NCBI RefSeq assembly: GCF_003367195.1
Contig: NZ_QRGO01000002.1
Span: 186,001-250,000 of the forward strand
Length of the DNA stretch: 64,000 nt
Reading direction: 5' to 3'
Origin: Undibacter mobilis
Lineage (GTDB): Bacteria > Pseudomonadota > Alphaproteobacteria > Rhizobiales > Xanthobacteraceae
Positions 35,361-44,363 of the stretch are shown here, in pieces (within the stretch, counting starts at the first letter, position 1; the number at the start of each line of letters is the position of its first letter). The translations under genes were made by a program, and so were the position numbers. The notes below the pieces were generated by a model. That model saw only the letters and a list, made by a program, of their open reading frames with translations, was not told the origin of the DNA and did no database searches.

Positions 35361-35852
35361 ATGTACCGAGTCATTGCTGTTGTCGCCGGCGGGCTCGTCC
35401 TCGCCGGATGTTCGTCGTCTTCGGAATTTCTAGACGGTCTGAAGCCGGGGCCGACGCTCGACACCGTGCGCTTCGAATCCGAACCGCCGGGCGCCGACGC
35501 CAAGACTTCGAACGGCCAGAGCTGCAAGACGCCCTGCGCGCTTGCGCTGCCTGTCGATGCGCCTCTGACCGTGACCTTCACGCTTCAGGGCTATCAAAGC
35601 GAGCAGGAAACACTCGAGCCGGTCGACCAGTCGGGCAGCCTGCCGCAGTTGCGGCCGAACCCGGTGATGGTCGAACTGACCCCTGCCCCACCCGCAAAGC
35701 CGGCCGCCAAGCCGCGTAGCCAGGCCAGGAAGCCGGCGGCCAAGCCGGCCGCGGCAAAGCCCGCACCGGCGGCTCCAGCCCCGGCTCCCGCGCCTGCTCC
35801 TGCCCCACAGACGGGCGGCACGTCGCCTTGGCCGGCGCCGAAGCAGCAATAA
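35361..35852 (+). CDS. Lipoprotein with PEGA-like domain and Ala/Pro/Lys-rich tail
   Basis: A 163-residue lipoprotein. The lipobox is LVLAGC with Cys17 as the lipidated residue. Residues 35-105 resemble a PEGA domain, a small beta-sandwich found on surface and envelope proteins: VRFESEPPGADAKTSNGQSCKTPCALAL, with two cysteines that may pair, and FTLQGYQSEQETLEP. After about residue 110 the chain is nearly all Ala, Pro and Lys, a flexible spacer likely to cross or bind peptidoglycan. ATG 35361 is clearly preferred over the earlier in-frame start at 35181. It may be an envelope tether; no partner is obvious. Confidence 0.8.
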   Translation: MYRVIAVVAGGLVLAGCSSSSEFLDGLKPGPTLDTVRFESEPPGADAKTSNGQSCKTPCALALPVDAPLTVTFTLQGYQSEQETLEPVDQSGSLPQLRPNPVMVELTPAPPAKPAAKPRSQARKPAAKPAAAKPAPAAPAPAPAPAPAPQTGGTSPWPAPKQQ

Positions 35853-36046
35853 GTTCCAGAAGACTGACAACTTCGATCGGCGCGCCCTACTGGGGCGCGC
35901 CGTTTTGCTTTTGACGTCAACGGGTTCGCTGCGCTGCAAAAGCCGGCGCTATGGTCATCGGGGACCGAACTGCCTATATGGGAATGTCCAGGGCGTCTTC
36001 GCACGGCAAGACGGGGGGCGCCCCAACGAGTTTCAGTGGAAGCCAT

Positions 36047-37087
36047 ATGTCCACGGCCTTCGATTCCGCATCCGGCGAATTCGGAAAGCCCCGCGCGCTG
36101 ATCGACCCCTTCGCGCGCGCCATCACCTATCTGCGCGTCTCCGTGACCGACCGCTGCGATTTCCGCTGCGTCTATTGCATGTCGGAACACATGAGCTTCC
36201 TGCCCAAGGCCGATCTGCTCAGCCTCGAAGAGCTTGATCGCCTTTGCAGCGCCTTTGTCGCCAAGGGCGTGACCAAGCTGCGTCTCACCGGCGGCGAGCC
36301 CCTCGTCCGTCGCGGTATCATGACTTTGTTCGCGTCGCTGTCGCGTCACCTCGAAAGCGGTGCGCTCAGGGAACTGACGCTGACCACCAACGCCTCACAG
36401 CTCGATAAATACGCCGCCGAACTCAAGGGCTATGGCGTCGAACGCATCAACGTATCGCTCGATACGCTCGATGCCGACAAGTTTCGCGCTATCACACGCT
36501 GGGGCGATCTCAACAAGGTGATGGCCGGCATTGACGCCGCGCAGACGGCGGGGCTGAAGGTCAAGATCAACGCAGTCGCGCTCAAGGGCGTCAACGAAGA
36601 CGAGATCGGCGACATGATCGCCTGGGCTCATGGCCGCGGCATGGATCTGACGGTCATCGAAGTGATGCCGTTGGGCGAGGTCGGCGAAGATCGCCTTGAT
36701 CAGTATCTGCCGCTGTCGATGCTGCGCGCGCGACTTGCCGAGCGCTTTACGCTTGACGACATTGACTATCAGACTGGCGGCCCTGCCCGTTACGTGCAGG
36801 TCAAGGAAACCGGCGGCCGCCTCGGCTTCATCACACCGCTCACCCATAATTTCTGCGAATCCTGCAACCGTGTCCGTATCACCTGCACTGGTACCTTGTT
36901 CATGTGCCTCGGCCAGGAAGACGCCGCCGACCTGCGCGCGCCGCTCCGTGCCTCGGAAAGCGATGAGGCGCTGCACCGTGCCATTGACGCGGCCATCCTG
37001 CGCAAGCCCAAGGGTCATGACTTTGTCATCGACCGGCGCCAGCGCCGCCCGGCACTGGCCCGCCATATGAGCGTCACCGGCGGTTGA
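36047..37087 (+). CDS. moaA: GTP 3',8-cyclase (molybdenum cofactor biosynthesis protein A)
   Basis: A 346-residue radical SAM enzyme that starts molybdopterin synthesis from GTP. The first iron-sulfur cluster is bound by CDFRCVYC (C-X3-C-X2-C); the second by CESCNRV...C (C-X2-C-X13-C) near the C-terminus. The protein ends in the GG pair required by MoaA. Arginine residues of the GTP site are in the RIRCTG-type segment here written RVRITCTG. Start ATG 36047 (MSTAFDSA) has GTGGAAG just ahead; an ATG at 35951 opens a longer frame of unlike composition. No other moa or moe genes are near. Confidence 0.95.
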   Translation: MSTAFDSASGEFGKPRALIDPFARAITYLRVSVTDRCDFRCVYCMSEHMSFLPKADLLSLEELDRLCSAFVAKGVTKLRLTGGEPLVRRGIMTLFASLSRHLESGALRELTLTTNASQLDKYAAELKGYGVERINVSLDTLDADKFRAITRWGDLNKVMAGIDAAQTAGLKVKINAVALKGVNEDEIGDMIAWAHGRGMDLTVIEVMPLGEVGEDRLDQYLPLSMLRARLAERFTLDDIDYQTGGPARYVQVKETGGRLGFITPLTHNFCESCNRVRITCTGTLFMCLGQEDAADLRAPLRASESDEALHRAIDAAILRKPKGHDFVIDRRQRRPALARHMSVTGG

Positions 37088-37101
37088 AACCGGCCCCGCC
37101 C

Positions 37102-37116
37102 GCCGCCAATGGCGGC
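37102..37116. terminator. Short GC hairpin after moaA
   Basis: GCCGCC (37102-37107), loop AAT, GGCGGC (37111-37116), 15 bases after the moaA stop, followed by CACTATTTT some 10 bases later. It is a weak terminator candidate, given the imperfect T run. Confidence 0.35.
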
Positions 37117-37184
37117 CCATCGAGGCACTATTTTAGGCTAGCCAAAAGTCCGATGCTGATCGCGGGGTGGCTACATTTTCACCA

Positions 37185-37235
37185 TTGACGGCCGGCATTT
37201 CCATTGGCTTAACAGACATGTCGGTCGGTAGACCG
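37185..37235 (+). promoter_or_regulatory. Possible promoter and operator dyad upstream of the TRAP permease genes
   Basis: TTGACG (37185-37190) fits a -35 box, followed 17 bases later by CTTAAC, a poor -10 box. The dyad CGGTC-GGTA-GACCG spans 37222-37235. It lies 77 bases before dctQ and is well placed for a GntR- or IclR-type repressor site. No regulator gene is adjacent. Confidence 0.25.
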
Positions 37236-37312
37236 CATGCGTGTGGGGCGCATAAAAGAGAAGTAAAAATAGTTTCGCGGGCCCGCCGGTCCGCCAGAGG
37301 GGGAATTCGAAC

Positions 37313-37915
37313 GTGAGCGCTCTCGACGCAACGCTTAAAGCCCTGTTGCCTGTATCCCGTGCCGTTGATGCCTTTACCACCTGGCTGGGCCGCAACCTGG
37401 CCTGGCTCATCCTGGCCGCGGTTCTGGTTTCGGCCATCAACGCCGTCATTCGCAAGCTGTTCGACATCTCCTCGAACTCCTGGCTCGAACTGCAATGGGT
37501 GCTGTTCGGCGTCGTATTCCTGCTGTGCTCACCGTGGACCCTGCTTGCCAACGAGCACATCCGCATCGACATCGTGAACAGCATGATGCCGAAGCGTGTA
37601 CGCAACTGGATCGACGTCGTCGGCCACGCGCTATTCCTGGCGCCCTGGTGCATCATCATGATCATCACCGGCCTGCCGTTCTTCTGGCGCTCGGCCATGA
37701 TCAACGAGCAGTCCGGCAACGCCGGCGGCCTGCCGCAATGGCCGTCGAAGTCGCTGGTCCTGCTCGGCTTCACTCTTCTCCTCGTCCAAGGTCTTTCGGA
37801 ACTGATCAAGCGCCTCGCGGTAATGCGCGGCTTCATTCCGGATCCGCACGAAAGTTCGATCAGCGCCCTCGAAGCCGAGGTCGAACGGACTGTCGAAGCG
37901 ATAGAACAGCGCTAA
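37313..37915 (+). CDS. dctQ: TRAP transporter small permease (DctQ/FcbT2 type)
   Basis: A 200-residue integral membrane protein with four helices (about 25-42, 56-76, 98-118, 145-165), the DctQ topology. The central NSWLELQWVLFGVVFLL element and EHIRIDIVNSMMPKR are family features. It is the small subunit that joins the large permease DctM in sodium-dependent uptake of organic acids. GTG 37313 has GAGGGGG six to twelve bases ahead. dctM follows after 27 bases, so the two are one transcript. The larger-size subgroup (TakQM, FcbT2/3) fits this set. Confidence 0.93.
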   Translation: MSALDATLKALLPVSRAVDAFTTWLGRNLAWLILAAVLVSAINAVIRKLFDISSNSWLELQWVLFGVVFLLCSPWTLLANEHIRIDIVNSMMPKRVRNWIDVVGHALFLAPWCIIMIITGLPFFWRSAMINEQSGNAGGLPQWPSKSLVLLGFTLLLVQGLSELIKRLAVMRGFIPDPHESSISALEAEVERTVEAIEQR

Positions 37916-37942
37916 GCGCCTGCGGGTCTGGGGAGCACCACA

Positions 37943-39757
37943 ATGATTGCCTTTATTATCGAGAACATGGCGCCGATCATGTTCGTGTCGCTGGTCGTGT
38001 TTCTGCTGCTGGGCTATCCGGCGGCATTCTCACTGGCCGCGGTCGGGTTGATATTCGCGCTGATCGGAATCGAGCTCGGCCAGTTCCAGCCCGACTTTCT
38101 GCAGGCCATGCCCGAGCGCGTCTACGGCGTGATGAACAACGACACGTTGCTCGCCATTCCGTTCTTCACTTTCATGGGCCTGATCCTCGAAAGATCCGGT
38201 ATGGCCGAGGACTTGCTCGATACGATCGGACAACTGTTCGGCACAGTGCGCGGCGGCCTCGCTTATGCGGTGATCTTCGTCGGCGCCCTGCTCGCCGCCA
38301 CTACCGGCGTGGTCGCGGCCTCGGTCATCTCGATGGGCCTGATTTCGCTGCCGATCATGCTGCGCTACGGCTACGACCGCCGCGTCGCCTCGGGCGTCAT
38401 CGCCGCGTCCGGCACGCTGGCGCAGATCATTCCGCCGTCGCTGGTTCTGATCGTGATGGCCGACCAGCTCGGCAAGTCGGTCGGCGACATGTACGAAGGC
38501 GCCTTCATTCCCGGCCTTGTCCTGTCGGCCCTCTATGCCGGTTACATCTTCCTCGTAACCCTAGCCCAGCCGAAAGCGGTGCCCGGCCTGCCGCTGGACG
38601 CGATCGGCTTTCGCGAACCGAGCGGCGCCCGCGGCGTCTGGCAACTCGGCGTGCTGGTCGTGTTCTCGGGCATTGTCGCCTATCTGCTGATGACCCAGAC
38701 CAATGTCCGGGGCGGCGCCGACTTCGTCATCCTGACCATGTCGGTCGGCGTCATCGTGTCGTTCTTGTGCGCGGTGTTCAACCGCGTATTCGGCACGCGC
38801 TACTTCTACGTCAGCTTCATTCTGTTCGTCGCTCTGGCGGCGGCCTGGTACTACTTCAACCACCACAATCACGAGAACTGGGCGCTGCTTCTGGCGGCAC
38901 TGTCGGCCGGCGCGCTCTATGCCGTCATCGCGGCAGTCATCGAGAAGACGACCGGCTTCCGCCTAATGACCCTGATGGCGGAGCAGACCACCTTCGTCAT
39001 GGTGCCGCCGCTGTTCCTGATCTTCCTCGTGCTCGGCACCATCTTCATCGGCGTCGCGACGCCGACCGAAGGTGGCGCCATGGGCGCGGTCGGCGCCCTC
39101 ATCCTCGGTGCGATGAAACGCCGACTGACCTTCGACCTGATCCGCCAGGCCGTGGAATCCACCGCCAAGTTGTCGGCTTTCGTCGTGTTCATTCTGCTCG
39201 GCGCTCGCGTGTTTTCGCTGACCTTCTACGGCGTCAGCGGCCACATCTGGGTCGAGCACCTGCTCACCTCGCTACCCGGCGGCGCGACCGGCTTCCTGAT
39301 CTTCGTCAACGCGCTGGTCTTCGTTCTCGCCTTCTTCCTCGACTTCTTCGAACTCGCCTTCATCGTTATTCCGCTGCTCGGACCGGCGGCGGAAAAGCTC
39401 GGCATCGACCTGATCTGGTTCGGTGTCATTCTCGGCGTCAACATGCAGACCTCGTTCATGCATCCGCCTTTCGGCTTCGCCCTGTTCTATCTGCGCTCGG
39501 TGGCTCCGAAGGAAAACTATACGGATCGCGTCACCGGCCTGCGCATGGAGCCGGTGACCACCGGTCAGATCTACTGGGGCGCGGTGCCGTTCGTTTGCAT
39601 CCAGCTCATCATGGTGGCGCTGGTGATCATCTTCCCATCGATGGTGATGCACTACAAAAAGGGCATGTCCACCGTCGACCCGAACACCGTGAAGATCGAA
39701 GTGCCGGCGCTCGACAACCTGCCGCCGCTCGATCTCGGACCGCCAACCTTCAAATAG
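37943..39757 (+). CDS. dctM: TRAP transporter large permease (DctM/FcbT3 type)
   Basis: A 604-residue large subunit, longer than the roughly 430-residue classical DctM, as in the TakM/FcbT3 subgroup; the extra helices lie between about residues 230 and 350. Typical elements: the start AFIIENMAPIMFVSLVVFLLLGYP, the VVAASVISMGLISLP segment and PPSLVLIVMADQLGKSVGDMYEGAF, and the end EVPALDNLPPLDLGPP. It moves the substrate and sodium ions. No adjacent regulator. A bidirectional terminator follows at once, facing the first binding-protein gene. Confidence 0.95.
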   Translation: MIAFIIENMAPIMFVSLVVFLLLGYPAAFSLAAVGLIFALIGIELGQFQPDFLQAMPERVYGVMNNDTLLAIPFFTFMGLILERSGMAEDLLDTIGQLFGTVRGGLAYAVIFVGALLAATTGVVAASVISMGLISLPIMLRYGYDRRVASGVIAASGTLAQIIPPSLVLIVMADQLGKSVGDMYEGAFIPGLVLSALYAGYIFLVTLAQPKAVPGLPLDAIGFREPSGARGVWQLGVLVVFSGIVAYLLMTQTNVRGGADFVILTMSVGVIVSFLCAVFNRVFGTRYFYVSFILFVALAAAWYYFNHHNHENWALLLAALSAGALYAVIAAVIEKTTGFRLMTLMAEQTTFVMVPPLFLIFLVLGTIFIGVATPTEGGAMGAVGALILGAMKRRLTFDLIRQAVESTAKLSAFVVFILLGARVFSLTFYGVSGHIWVEHLLTSLPGGATGFLIFVNALVFVLAFFLDFFELAFIVIPLLGPAAEKLGIDLIWFGVILGVNMQTSFMHPPFGFALFYLRSVAPKENYTDRVTGLRMEPVTTGQIYWGAVPFVCIQLIMVALVIIFPSMVMHYKKGMSTVDPNTVKIEVPALDNLPPLDLGPPTFK

Positions 39758-39785
39758 CGGCGTGGCCGGAAACGGACCCATAAAA

Positions 39786-39813
39786 AAACCCCGGAGCCTG
39801 CGCTCCGGGGTTT
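39786..39813. terminator. Strong bidirectional intrinsic terminator
   Basis: AAACCCCGGAGC (39786-39797), loop CTGC, GCTCCGGGGTTT (39802-39813), a perfect 12-base-pair stem. On the plus strand it is followed by TTTCTCTTTTT, on the minus strand by TTTTTTTA, so it ends both dctM and the first dctP gene that converge here. Confidence 0.93.
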
Positions 39814-39838
39814 CTCTTTTTATGCCTGATGGCGGCGA

Positions 39839-40924
39839 TCAGGCGCTCATCGCGCGCATCATGAACTGGTCGTAGCTGTTCTCGGCCAGACGGAACCACT
39901 GATAGGAGTTCTTCGTGAACGCCATCATCGATTCGTTGACCTTCTTGAAGCTCTCGTTACCGGCTGCGGTCTCGGCGTGCAGCTCCAGGGTCGCCTTGTA
40001 GGAGGCTTCCATGATCGGCTGCGAGAAGACATGCAGCTTGGTACCGCCGGCGATGAGACGGCGCAGCGCCTGCGGGTTGAGCGCGTCGTACTTCGCCATC
40101 ATGTTGGTGTTGGCGAGGTGGCCGGCCTGCTCCAGCACCGCCTGATAGTGCTTCGGCAGCGCGTTCCACTTGTCGAGATTGACGAAGGCGAACAGCATGG
40201 AGCCGCCTTCCCACCAGCCCGGCGCGTAGTAGTGCGGCGCGACTTTGTAGAAGCCGAGCTTTTCATCGTCGTAAGGACCGATCCATTCGGCCGCGTCGAT
40301 GGTGCCCTTTTCCAGCGCCGGGTAGATATCGCCGCCGGCGATCTGCTGTGGCACGGCGCCGAGCTTCTGCATAATCTTGCCGGCCCAGCCGCCGATACGC
40401 ATCTTGACGCCCTTGAGATCGTCAACGGTGTTGATTTCCTTGCGGAACCAGCCACCCATCTGAGCACCGGTGTTGCCGGCGAGGATGCCGCGGATGTTGT
40501 ATTTCTTGTAGAACTCATTGAGCACGTCCTGCCCGCCGCCCTGCATCCACCAGCCCTGGTTCAGGCGGGCGTTGGGGCCGAACGGCACCGAGGTACCGAA
40601 GCCAAAGGTCGGATCCTTGCCGAAATAATAATACGAGGCCGTGTGACCGATTTCGACGGTGCCGTTCTGCACCGCATCGACAATGGCCAGGCCCGGTACG
40701 ATTTCACCGGCTGCGAAAGGCTGAATCTGGAATTTGCCGTCGGTGGCGTCCGAGACCGCCTTGCACATCACTTCGACGCCGCCATAGATGGTGTCGAGCG
40801 ATTTCGGCCAGCTCGCCGGCATGCGCCATTTGATTTCGGGGTTCGATTGGGCAATCGCGGGCGCCGCGATTGCTGCACCGGCTACACCCAGGCCGGCCGC
40901 CTGAATAAACTGACGACGTTTCAT
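39839..40924 (-). CDS. dctP: TRAP transporter substrate-binding protein (TakP/FcbT1 type), copy 1
   Basis: A 361-residue periplasmic solute receptor. The signal MKRRQFIQAAGLGVAGAAIAAP has twin arginines at 3-4 and an AxA-type cut, so export is probably by Tat. Conserved receptor segments are visible: MPASWPKSLDTIYGG near 34-48, the central AGWAGKIMQKLGAVPQQIAGGDIY run with the ligand arginine region, and PGWWEGGS near 237-244, found in the TakP group that bind 2-oxoacids as dimers. It is on the strand opposite to dctQM; all three copies converge with dctM or follow each other. Confidence 0.95.
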   Translation of the reverse strand: MKRRQFIQAAGLGVAGAAIAAPAIAQSNPEIKWRMPASWPKSLDTIYGGVEVMCKAVSDATDGKFQIQPFAAGEIVPGLAIVDAVQNGTVEIGHTASYYYFGKDPTFGFGTSVPFGPNARLNQGWWMQGGGQDVLNEFYKKYNIRGILAGNTGAQMGGWFRKEINTVDDLKGVKMRIGGWAGKIMQKLGAVPQQIAGGDIYPALEKGTIDAAEWIGPYDDEKLGFYKVAPHYYAPGWWEGGSMLFAFVNLDKWNALPKHYQAVLEQAGHLANTNMMAKYDALNPQALRRLIAGGTKLHVFSQPIMEASYKATLELHAETAAGNESFKKVNESMMAFTKNSYQWFRLAENSYDQFMMRAMSA

Positions 40925-41105
40925 TACTAGTATCCTCCCAATGTCACTTAAATTGCGGGAGCCCCCGGACTACCCGCACATGCACCCACTTAACCGGGGG
41001 CTTGTTCCAAACATGGCGGAGACCGCGACCTAAATCCAGCCCCCCATTGGTTAAATCGCCCGAAAGTTAACACGCTGGGTGCCGGAGCCGGTGCCTACCA
41101 AATAA
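40925..41105. other. Intergenic region before dctP copy 1
   Basis: No gene. It should hold the copy 1 promoter (minus strand). AGCCCCCGG and CCGGGGGCT form an inverted repeat near 40959-41006 with a 27-base centre, and a ribosome site (GGGAGGA) is placed just ahead of ATG 40924. Confidence 0.4.
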
Positions 41106-41134
41106 ACAGGGCCGGCGCTGATGGTCGGCCCTGT
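41106..41134 (-). terminator. Terminator after the broken dctP copy
   Basis: ACAGGGCCG (41106-41114) and CGGCCCTGT (41126-41134) pair, 11-base loop; on the minus strand the hairpin is followed by TTATTTGG. It still closes the truncated copy, showing the unit was once a complete gene. Confidence 0.75.
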
Positions 41135-41189
41135 CCAGTCGCTTCTGCGTAAGTCCGGCTGATTGATTTTCGGGCAACCAGCCTCGCCC

Positions 41190-41606
41190 TCAACCTCTCG
41201 ACCGTGACCGGATCATAAAGCTTTCATAGGTATGCTCGGCGACCTGCCACCACAGGTATTCATAAATTACGGTAGGCTTCCATATCGGCCAGCACCTTCT
41301 TGTAGTTGACGTTCTTGGCCGACTCCTCGGCGTTGACTTCATTGGACGCCTTGAGGCACGCGTCCATGATCTCCGTCGAGAACGGCCGCAACTGCACACC
41401 ATTGGCGACCAGACGCCGAAGCGCCTGCGAATTGCGCCCGTCATACCGCGCCGTCTGTTCGATATTCGCGGCGCCGGCGACGACGACGATGATTGATTGG
41501 CAATTCTTCGGCAGTTCGTTCCACTTCGCCTGATTGATCAGAAGATGGTTCGGCGTGCCACCTTCCCACCAGCCCGGGCGGGCGATAAATCCAGCAATCA
41601 AATCAC
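41190..41606 (-). pseudogene. Truncated and frameshifted TRAP substrate-binding protein (C-terminal fragment)
   Basis: On the minus strand, from about 41606 the frame reads ARPGWWEGGTPNHLLINQAKWNELPKN, matching the PGWWEGG-FINLDKWNALPKN region of the intact copies, and continues to a stop at 41260. The final WWQVAEHTYESFMIRSRSRG lies in another frame, ending at 41190, so a one-base frameshift occurs near 41262-41275. The first roughly 230 codons are missing. It is a third, diverged paralogue and not a copy of either neighbour. It keeps its own terminator but has no start of its own. Confidence 0.85.
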
Positions 41607-41635
41607 AATGAAACAAGGCCCCGCTGCAACGAAAA

Positions 41636-41664
41636 AAGCCCCCGCCCAATTTGGGCGGAGGCTT
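41636..41664 (-). terminator. Terminator after dctP copy 2
   Basis: AAGCC (41636-41640) pairs with GGCTT (41660-41664) and CCGCCC (41642-41647) with GGGCGG (41653-41658), loop AATTT, with one mismatch between stems. On the minus strand it is followed by TTTTTTC after GGC, a proper T run. It separates copy 2 from the broken copy. Confidence 0.85.
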
Positions 41665-41710
41665 CTGAAGGATCGACTATCGGCGGACAGCCTGCCCACC
41701 GGCACCGTGG

Positions 41711-42799
41711 TTAGCCGCGCTGGCGCATGCGCACCATGAAGGCATCGAAGCCGAGTTCGGCCACCTGCCACCACTGATACGAGTCGCCGCGATAAGCGAT
41801 GACGGAATCGACGACCTTCTTGAAGTCGGCGTTCTTGCCCGACGTTTCGGCGTACGTGTCCATCGTCGCCTTGTAGCTGGCTTCCATCACCGGCTGCGGG
41901 AACGGACGAAGCTGCGCGCCGCCGGCGGCGAGACGCTTGATCGCCTGCGGGTTGGCGTTGTCGTACTTGGCGATCATCCAGTCATTCGCCTGCGCCGAGG
42001 CGGCACGCACGATGGCCTGATAGTTCTTCGGCAGCGCATTCCACTTATCGAGGTTGATGAAGTTGTGCAGCATGGCGCCGCCTTCCCACCAACCCGGATA
42101 GTAATAGAACGGCGCAACCTTGACGAAGCCGAGCTTCTCGTCGTCGTAGGGACCAACCCACTCCGCCGCGTCGATGGTGCCCTTTTCAAGCGCCGGATAG
42201 ATGTCGCCGCCGGCGAGTTGCTGCGGCACCGCACCGAGCTTGCTGAAGATATTGCCGGCATAACCGGCGATGCGGAATTTCAGACCGTTGAGATCCTCGA
42301 CGGTCTTGATCTCCTTGCGGAACCAGCCGCCCATCTGACAGGTCGTGTTACCGCACGGAATGGCGAGGAAGTTGTACTTCTTGAAGAAGTCATTGGCGAG
42401 CTGCTCGCCGCCGCCGAACGCCATCCATGACGCCTGCATGCGCGTGTTCAGACCGAAAGGCTGTGCGGTGAACAGCGAGAAGGTCGGATCCTTACCGACA
42501 TAGTAATAAGACGCAGTGTGCGCCATTTCGACGGTGCCGTTCTGCACCGCATCCGCGGCCTGCAGGCCGGGGACGATTTCACCCGCGGCGAAAGTCTGGA
42601 TCTGGAACTTGTTGTCGGTCGCATCGGCCACGGCCTTGGCGAACACTTCGGCCGCGCCGTAGAGCGTGTCGAGCGACTTCGGGAAGCTCGAGGTCAAGCG
42701 CCACTTCAGGTCGGGGCTCGACTGGGCGATGGCCGGCGCGGCAACCGCGCTCGCGGCAAGGCCCACGCCTGCCGCTCCCAAAAATTGTCGGCGTTTCAT
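41711..42799 (-). CDS. dctP: TRAP transporter substrate-binding protein (TakP/FcbT1 type), copy 2
   Basis: A 362-residue receptor very like copy 1. Signal MKRRQFLGAAGVGLAASAVAAP has twin arginines at 3-4. The same motifs follow: FPKSLDTLYGAAEV near 38-51, AGNIFSKLGAVPQQLAGGDIY, and YYPGWWEGGAM. The start ATG 42799 has GGAGAATGTGG in front; the longer frame to 42841 has no similarity. Both copies end ...ELGFDAFMVRMRQRG-like, and in copy 1 as ENSYDQFMMRAMSA. With two receptors and one DctQM, each probably gives the same permease a different ligand range. Confidence 0.95.
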   Translation of the reverse strand: MKRRQFLGAAGVGLAASAVAAPAIAQSSPDLKWRLTSSFPKSLDTLYGAAEVFAKAVADATDNKFQIQTFAAGEIVPGLQAADAVQNGTVEMAHTASYYYVGKDPTFSLFTAQPFGLNTRMQASWMAFGGGEQLANDFFKKYNFLAIPCGNTTCQMGGWFRKEIKTVEDLNGLKFRIAGYAGNIFSKLGAVPQQLAGGDIYPALEKGTIDAAEWVGPYDDEKLGFVKVAPFYYYPGWWEGGAMLHNFINLDKWNALPKNYQAIVRAASAQANDWMIAKYDNANPQAIKRLAAGGAQLRPFPQPVMEASYKATMDTYAETSGKNADFKKVVDSVIAYRGDSYQWWQVAELGFDAFMVRMRQRG

Positions 42800-42987
42800 T
42801 CCACATTCTCCGTTTTTTGCGAAAGTTTTTGCAGCTTTCACCGCCGCGAAACGGCGATTACTTGCGCGCCTGCTAACCCTTCGTCACAGGGCTGACCAGC
42901 GTCATGGCTGCATTGCAAGCATGCGCGGCATCATTGTCGCAGCGATGCAGTACACGTTTAGACTTTCGTCTAGGTCCCCGGGATGGA

Positions 42988-44124
42988 TCACGCCTCGATG
43001 ACGATCTTCGGCGCGCTACGCGAGGGCCCGCCTTTGATTTGTTCCAAAACCCTGGCGGCGATGTCGCGGTAGAGCTTGGCGTGGACGCCGTCCGGCTCGG
43101 TCGCGACGACAGGGAGGCCCGCGTCCGACTTCTCGCGGATCGTCATATGCAGTGGAACTTCGCCGAGGAACGGTACGCCCTGCCGCTCGGCCTCGTGCCG
43201 CGCGCCGCCATGGCCGAACAGGTCGGAGCGCGTGCCGCATTGCGGGCACAGGAAGTAGCTCATGTTCTCCACGACGCCGAGCACCGGCACGTTGACGCGC
43301 TTGAACATGGCAACGCCGCGACGGGCGTCGATCAGCGCCAGATCCTGGGGCGTCGAGACAATCACAGCGCCCTTGAGCGGCACCTGCTGCGCCATCGTAA
43401 GCTGGGCATCGCCGGTGCCCGGCGGCATGTCCACTACCATGACGTCAAGCTTGCCCCACTCGACTTCACGCAACATCTGCGTAATCGCCGACATCACCAT
43501 CGGACCGCGCCAGATCATCGGTGTTTCTTCGTCAATCAGGAAGCCGATCGACATGACCTTGAGGCCGTAGCGCTCGATCGGCTTGAGGCGGGTGCCGCCG
43601 AGGGTCTCCGGCTTCTCTTTGATGTTGAGCAGTTTCGGGATCGACGGGCCGTAGATATCGGCATCGAGCAGGCCAACCTTGAGGCCGAGCGCAGCAAGGC
43701 CGAGCGCGAGATTGACCGCAGTGGTCGATTTGCCGACGCCGCCTTTGCCGGAGGCGACCGCGATCACCGCATCGACGCCGGGGATACCGGTCTGGGCACC
43801 AGAAGCCGCTTTGGCCGGGCCGTGATTGTGGCCGTGATTGTGACCCTGCGCCTGATGCGCGGGCGCCGGGCCCTTCCCGGCTTTCTCGGCTGTGAGCGCG
43901 ACCAGCGCCGAGGTGACACCCGGCAGAGCACGCACCGCGGCTTCGGCCGCCGCGCGCACCGGCTCCCAGGCCTTCACCGCCGCGGCGTCCACGGTGATCG
44001 AGAAGAACACCTTGCCGTCGGTGGCGACGATGTCGGACAGCACCTTCTCGCCGGTGAGCGGGGCACCATTGGGCGAACGGACCTTCGCCAGCGCGCCCAG
44101 CACTTCGTCCTTGCTCACCGCCAT
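42988..44124 (-). CDS. apbC: Iron-sulfur cluster carrier ATPase ApbC/Mrp
   Basis: A 378-residue protein of the Mrp/NBP35 family. The N-terminal 75 residues are a MIP18-like (DUF59) domain; a linker with five histidines lies at 90-101 (HQAQGHNHGHNH); the P-loop is the deviant Walker A SGKGGVGKST at 125-134; and CPQC near 300 is the pair that binds the bridging 4Fe-4S cluster. It carries iron-sulfur clusters to apoproteins with ATP hydrolysis. ATG 44124. It is divergent from the hydroxyacid dehydrogenase gene with 239 bases between. The histidine linker is longer than in the Escherichia coli protein. Confidence 0.95.
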   Translation of the reverse strand: MAVSKDEVLGALAKVRSPNGAPLTGEKVLSDIVATDGKVFFSITVDAAAVKAWEPVRAAAEAAVRALPGVTSALVALTAEKAGKGPAPAHQAQGHNHGHNHGPAKAASGAQTGIPGVDAVIAVASGKGGVGKSTTAVNLALGLAALGLKVGLLDADIYGPSIPKLLNIKEKPETLGGTRLKPIERYGLKVMSIGFLIDEETPMIWRGPMVMSAITQMLREVEWGKLDVMVVDMPPGTGDAQLTMAQQVPLKGAVIVSTPQDLALIDARRGVAMFKRVNVPVLGVVENMSYFLCPQCGTRSDLFGHGGARHEAERQGVPFLGEVPLHMTIREKSDAGLPVVATEPDGVHAKLYRDIAARVLEQIKGGPSRSAPKIVIEA

Positions 44125-44363
44125 GATCGTTCCCTTTTTCGCCGCCTGGACCCTTTCCAGGGTCTTGTCTCACCGCCATTTGGCCGTTTGCCGCCGCCGA
44201 TGCAAGAGACCCCACAGCCTCATAGCCGGCGGACCTAGACGGTTGACGGGCGCACCCCGACAATGACCTATGGGCCGGGAACGCGGCCCGGTCGGCCGGA
44301 CCGCAGTATTTCGATCCAGATTGTCAAAATAGCCGGGTCACCGGACAGTTGGGAGGATGTGCA

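Noticed and set aside
37495..39783. 762-residue open frame overlapping dctQ and dctM in another frame
   Set aside because: Rich in Arg and Gly, no membrane or domain pattern; the true DctQ/DctM frames explain the sequence.
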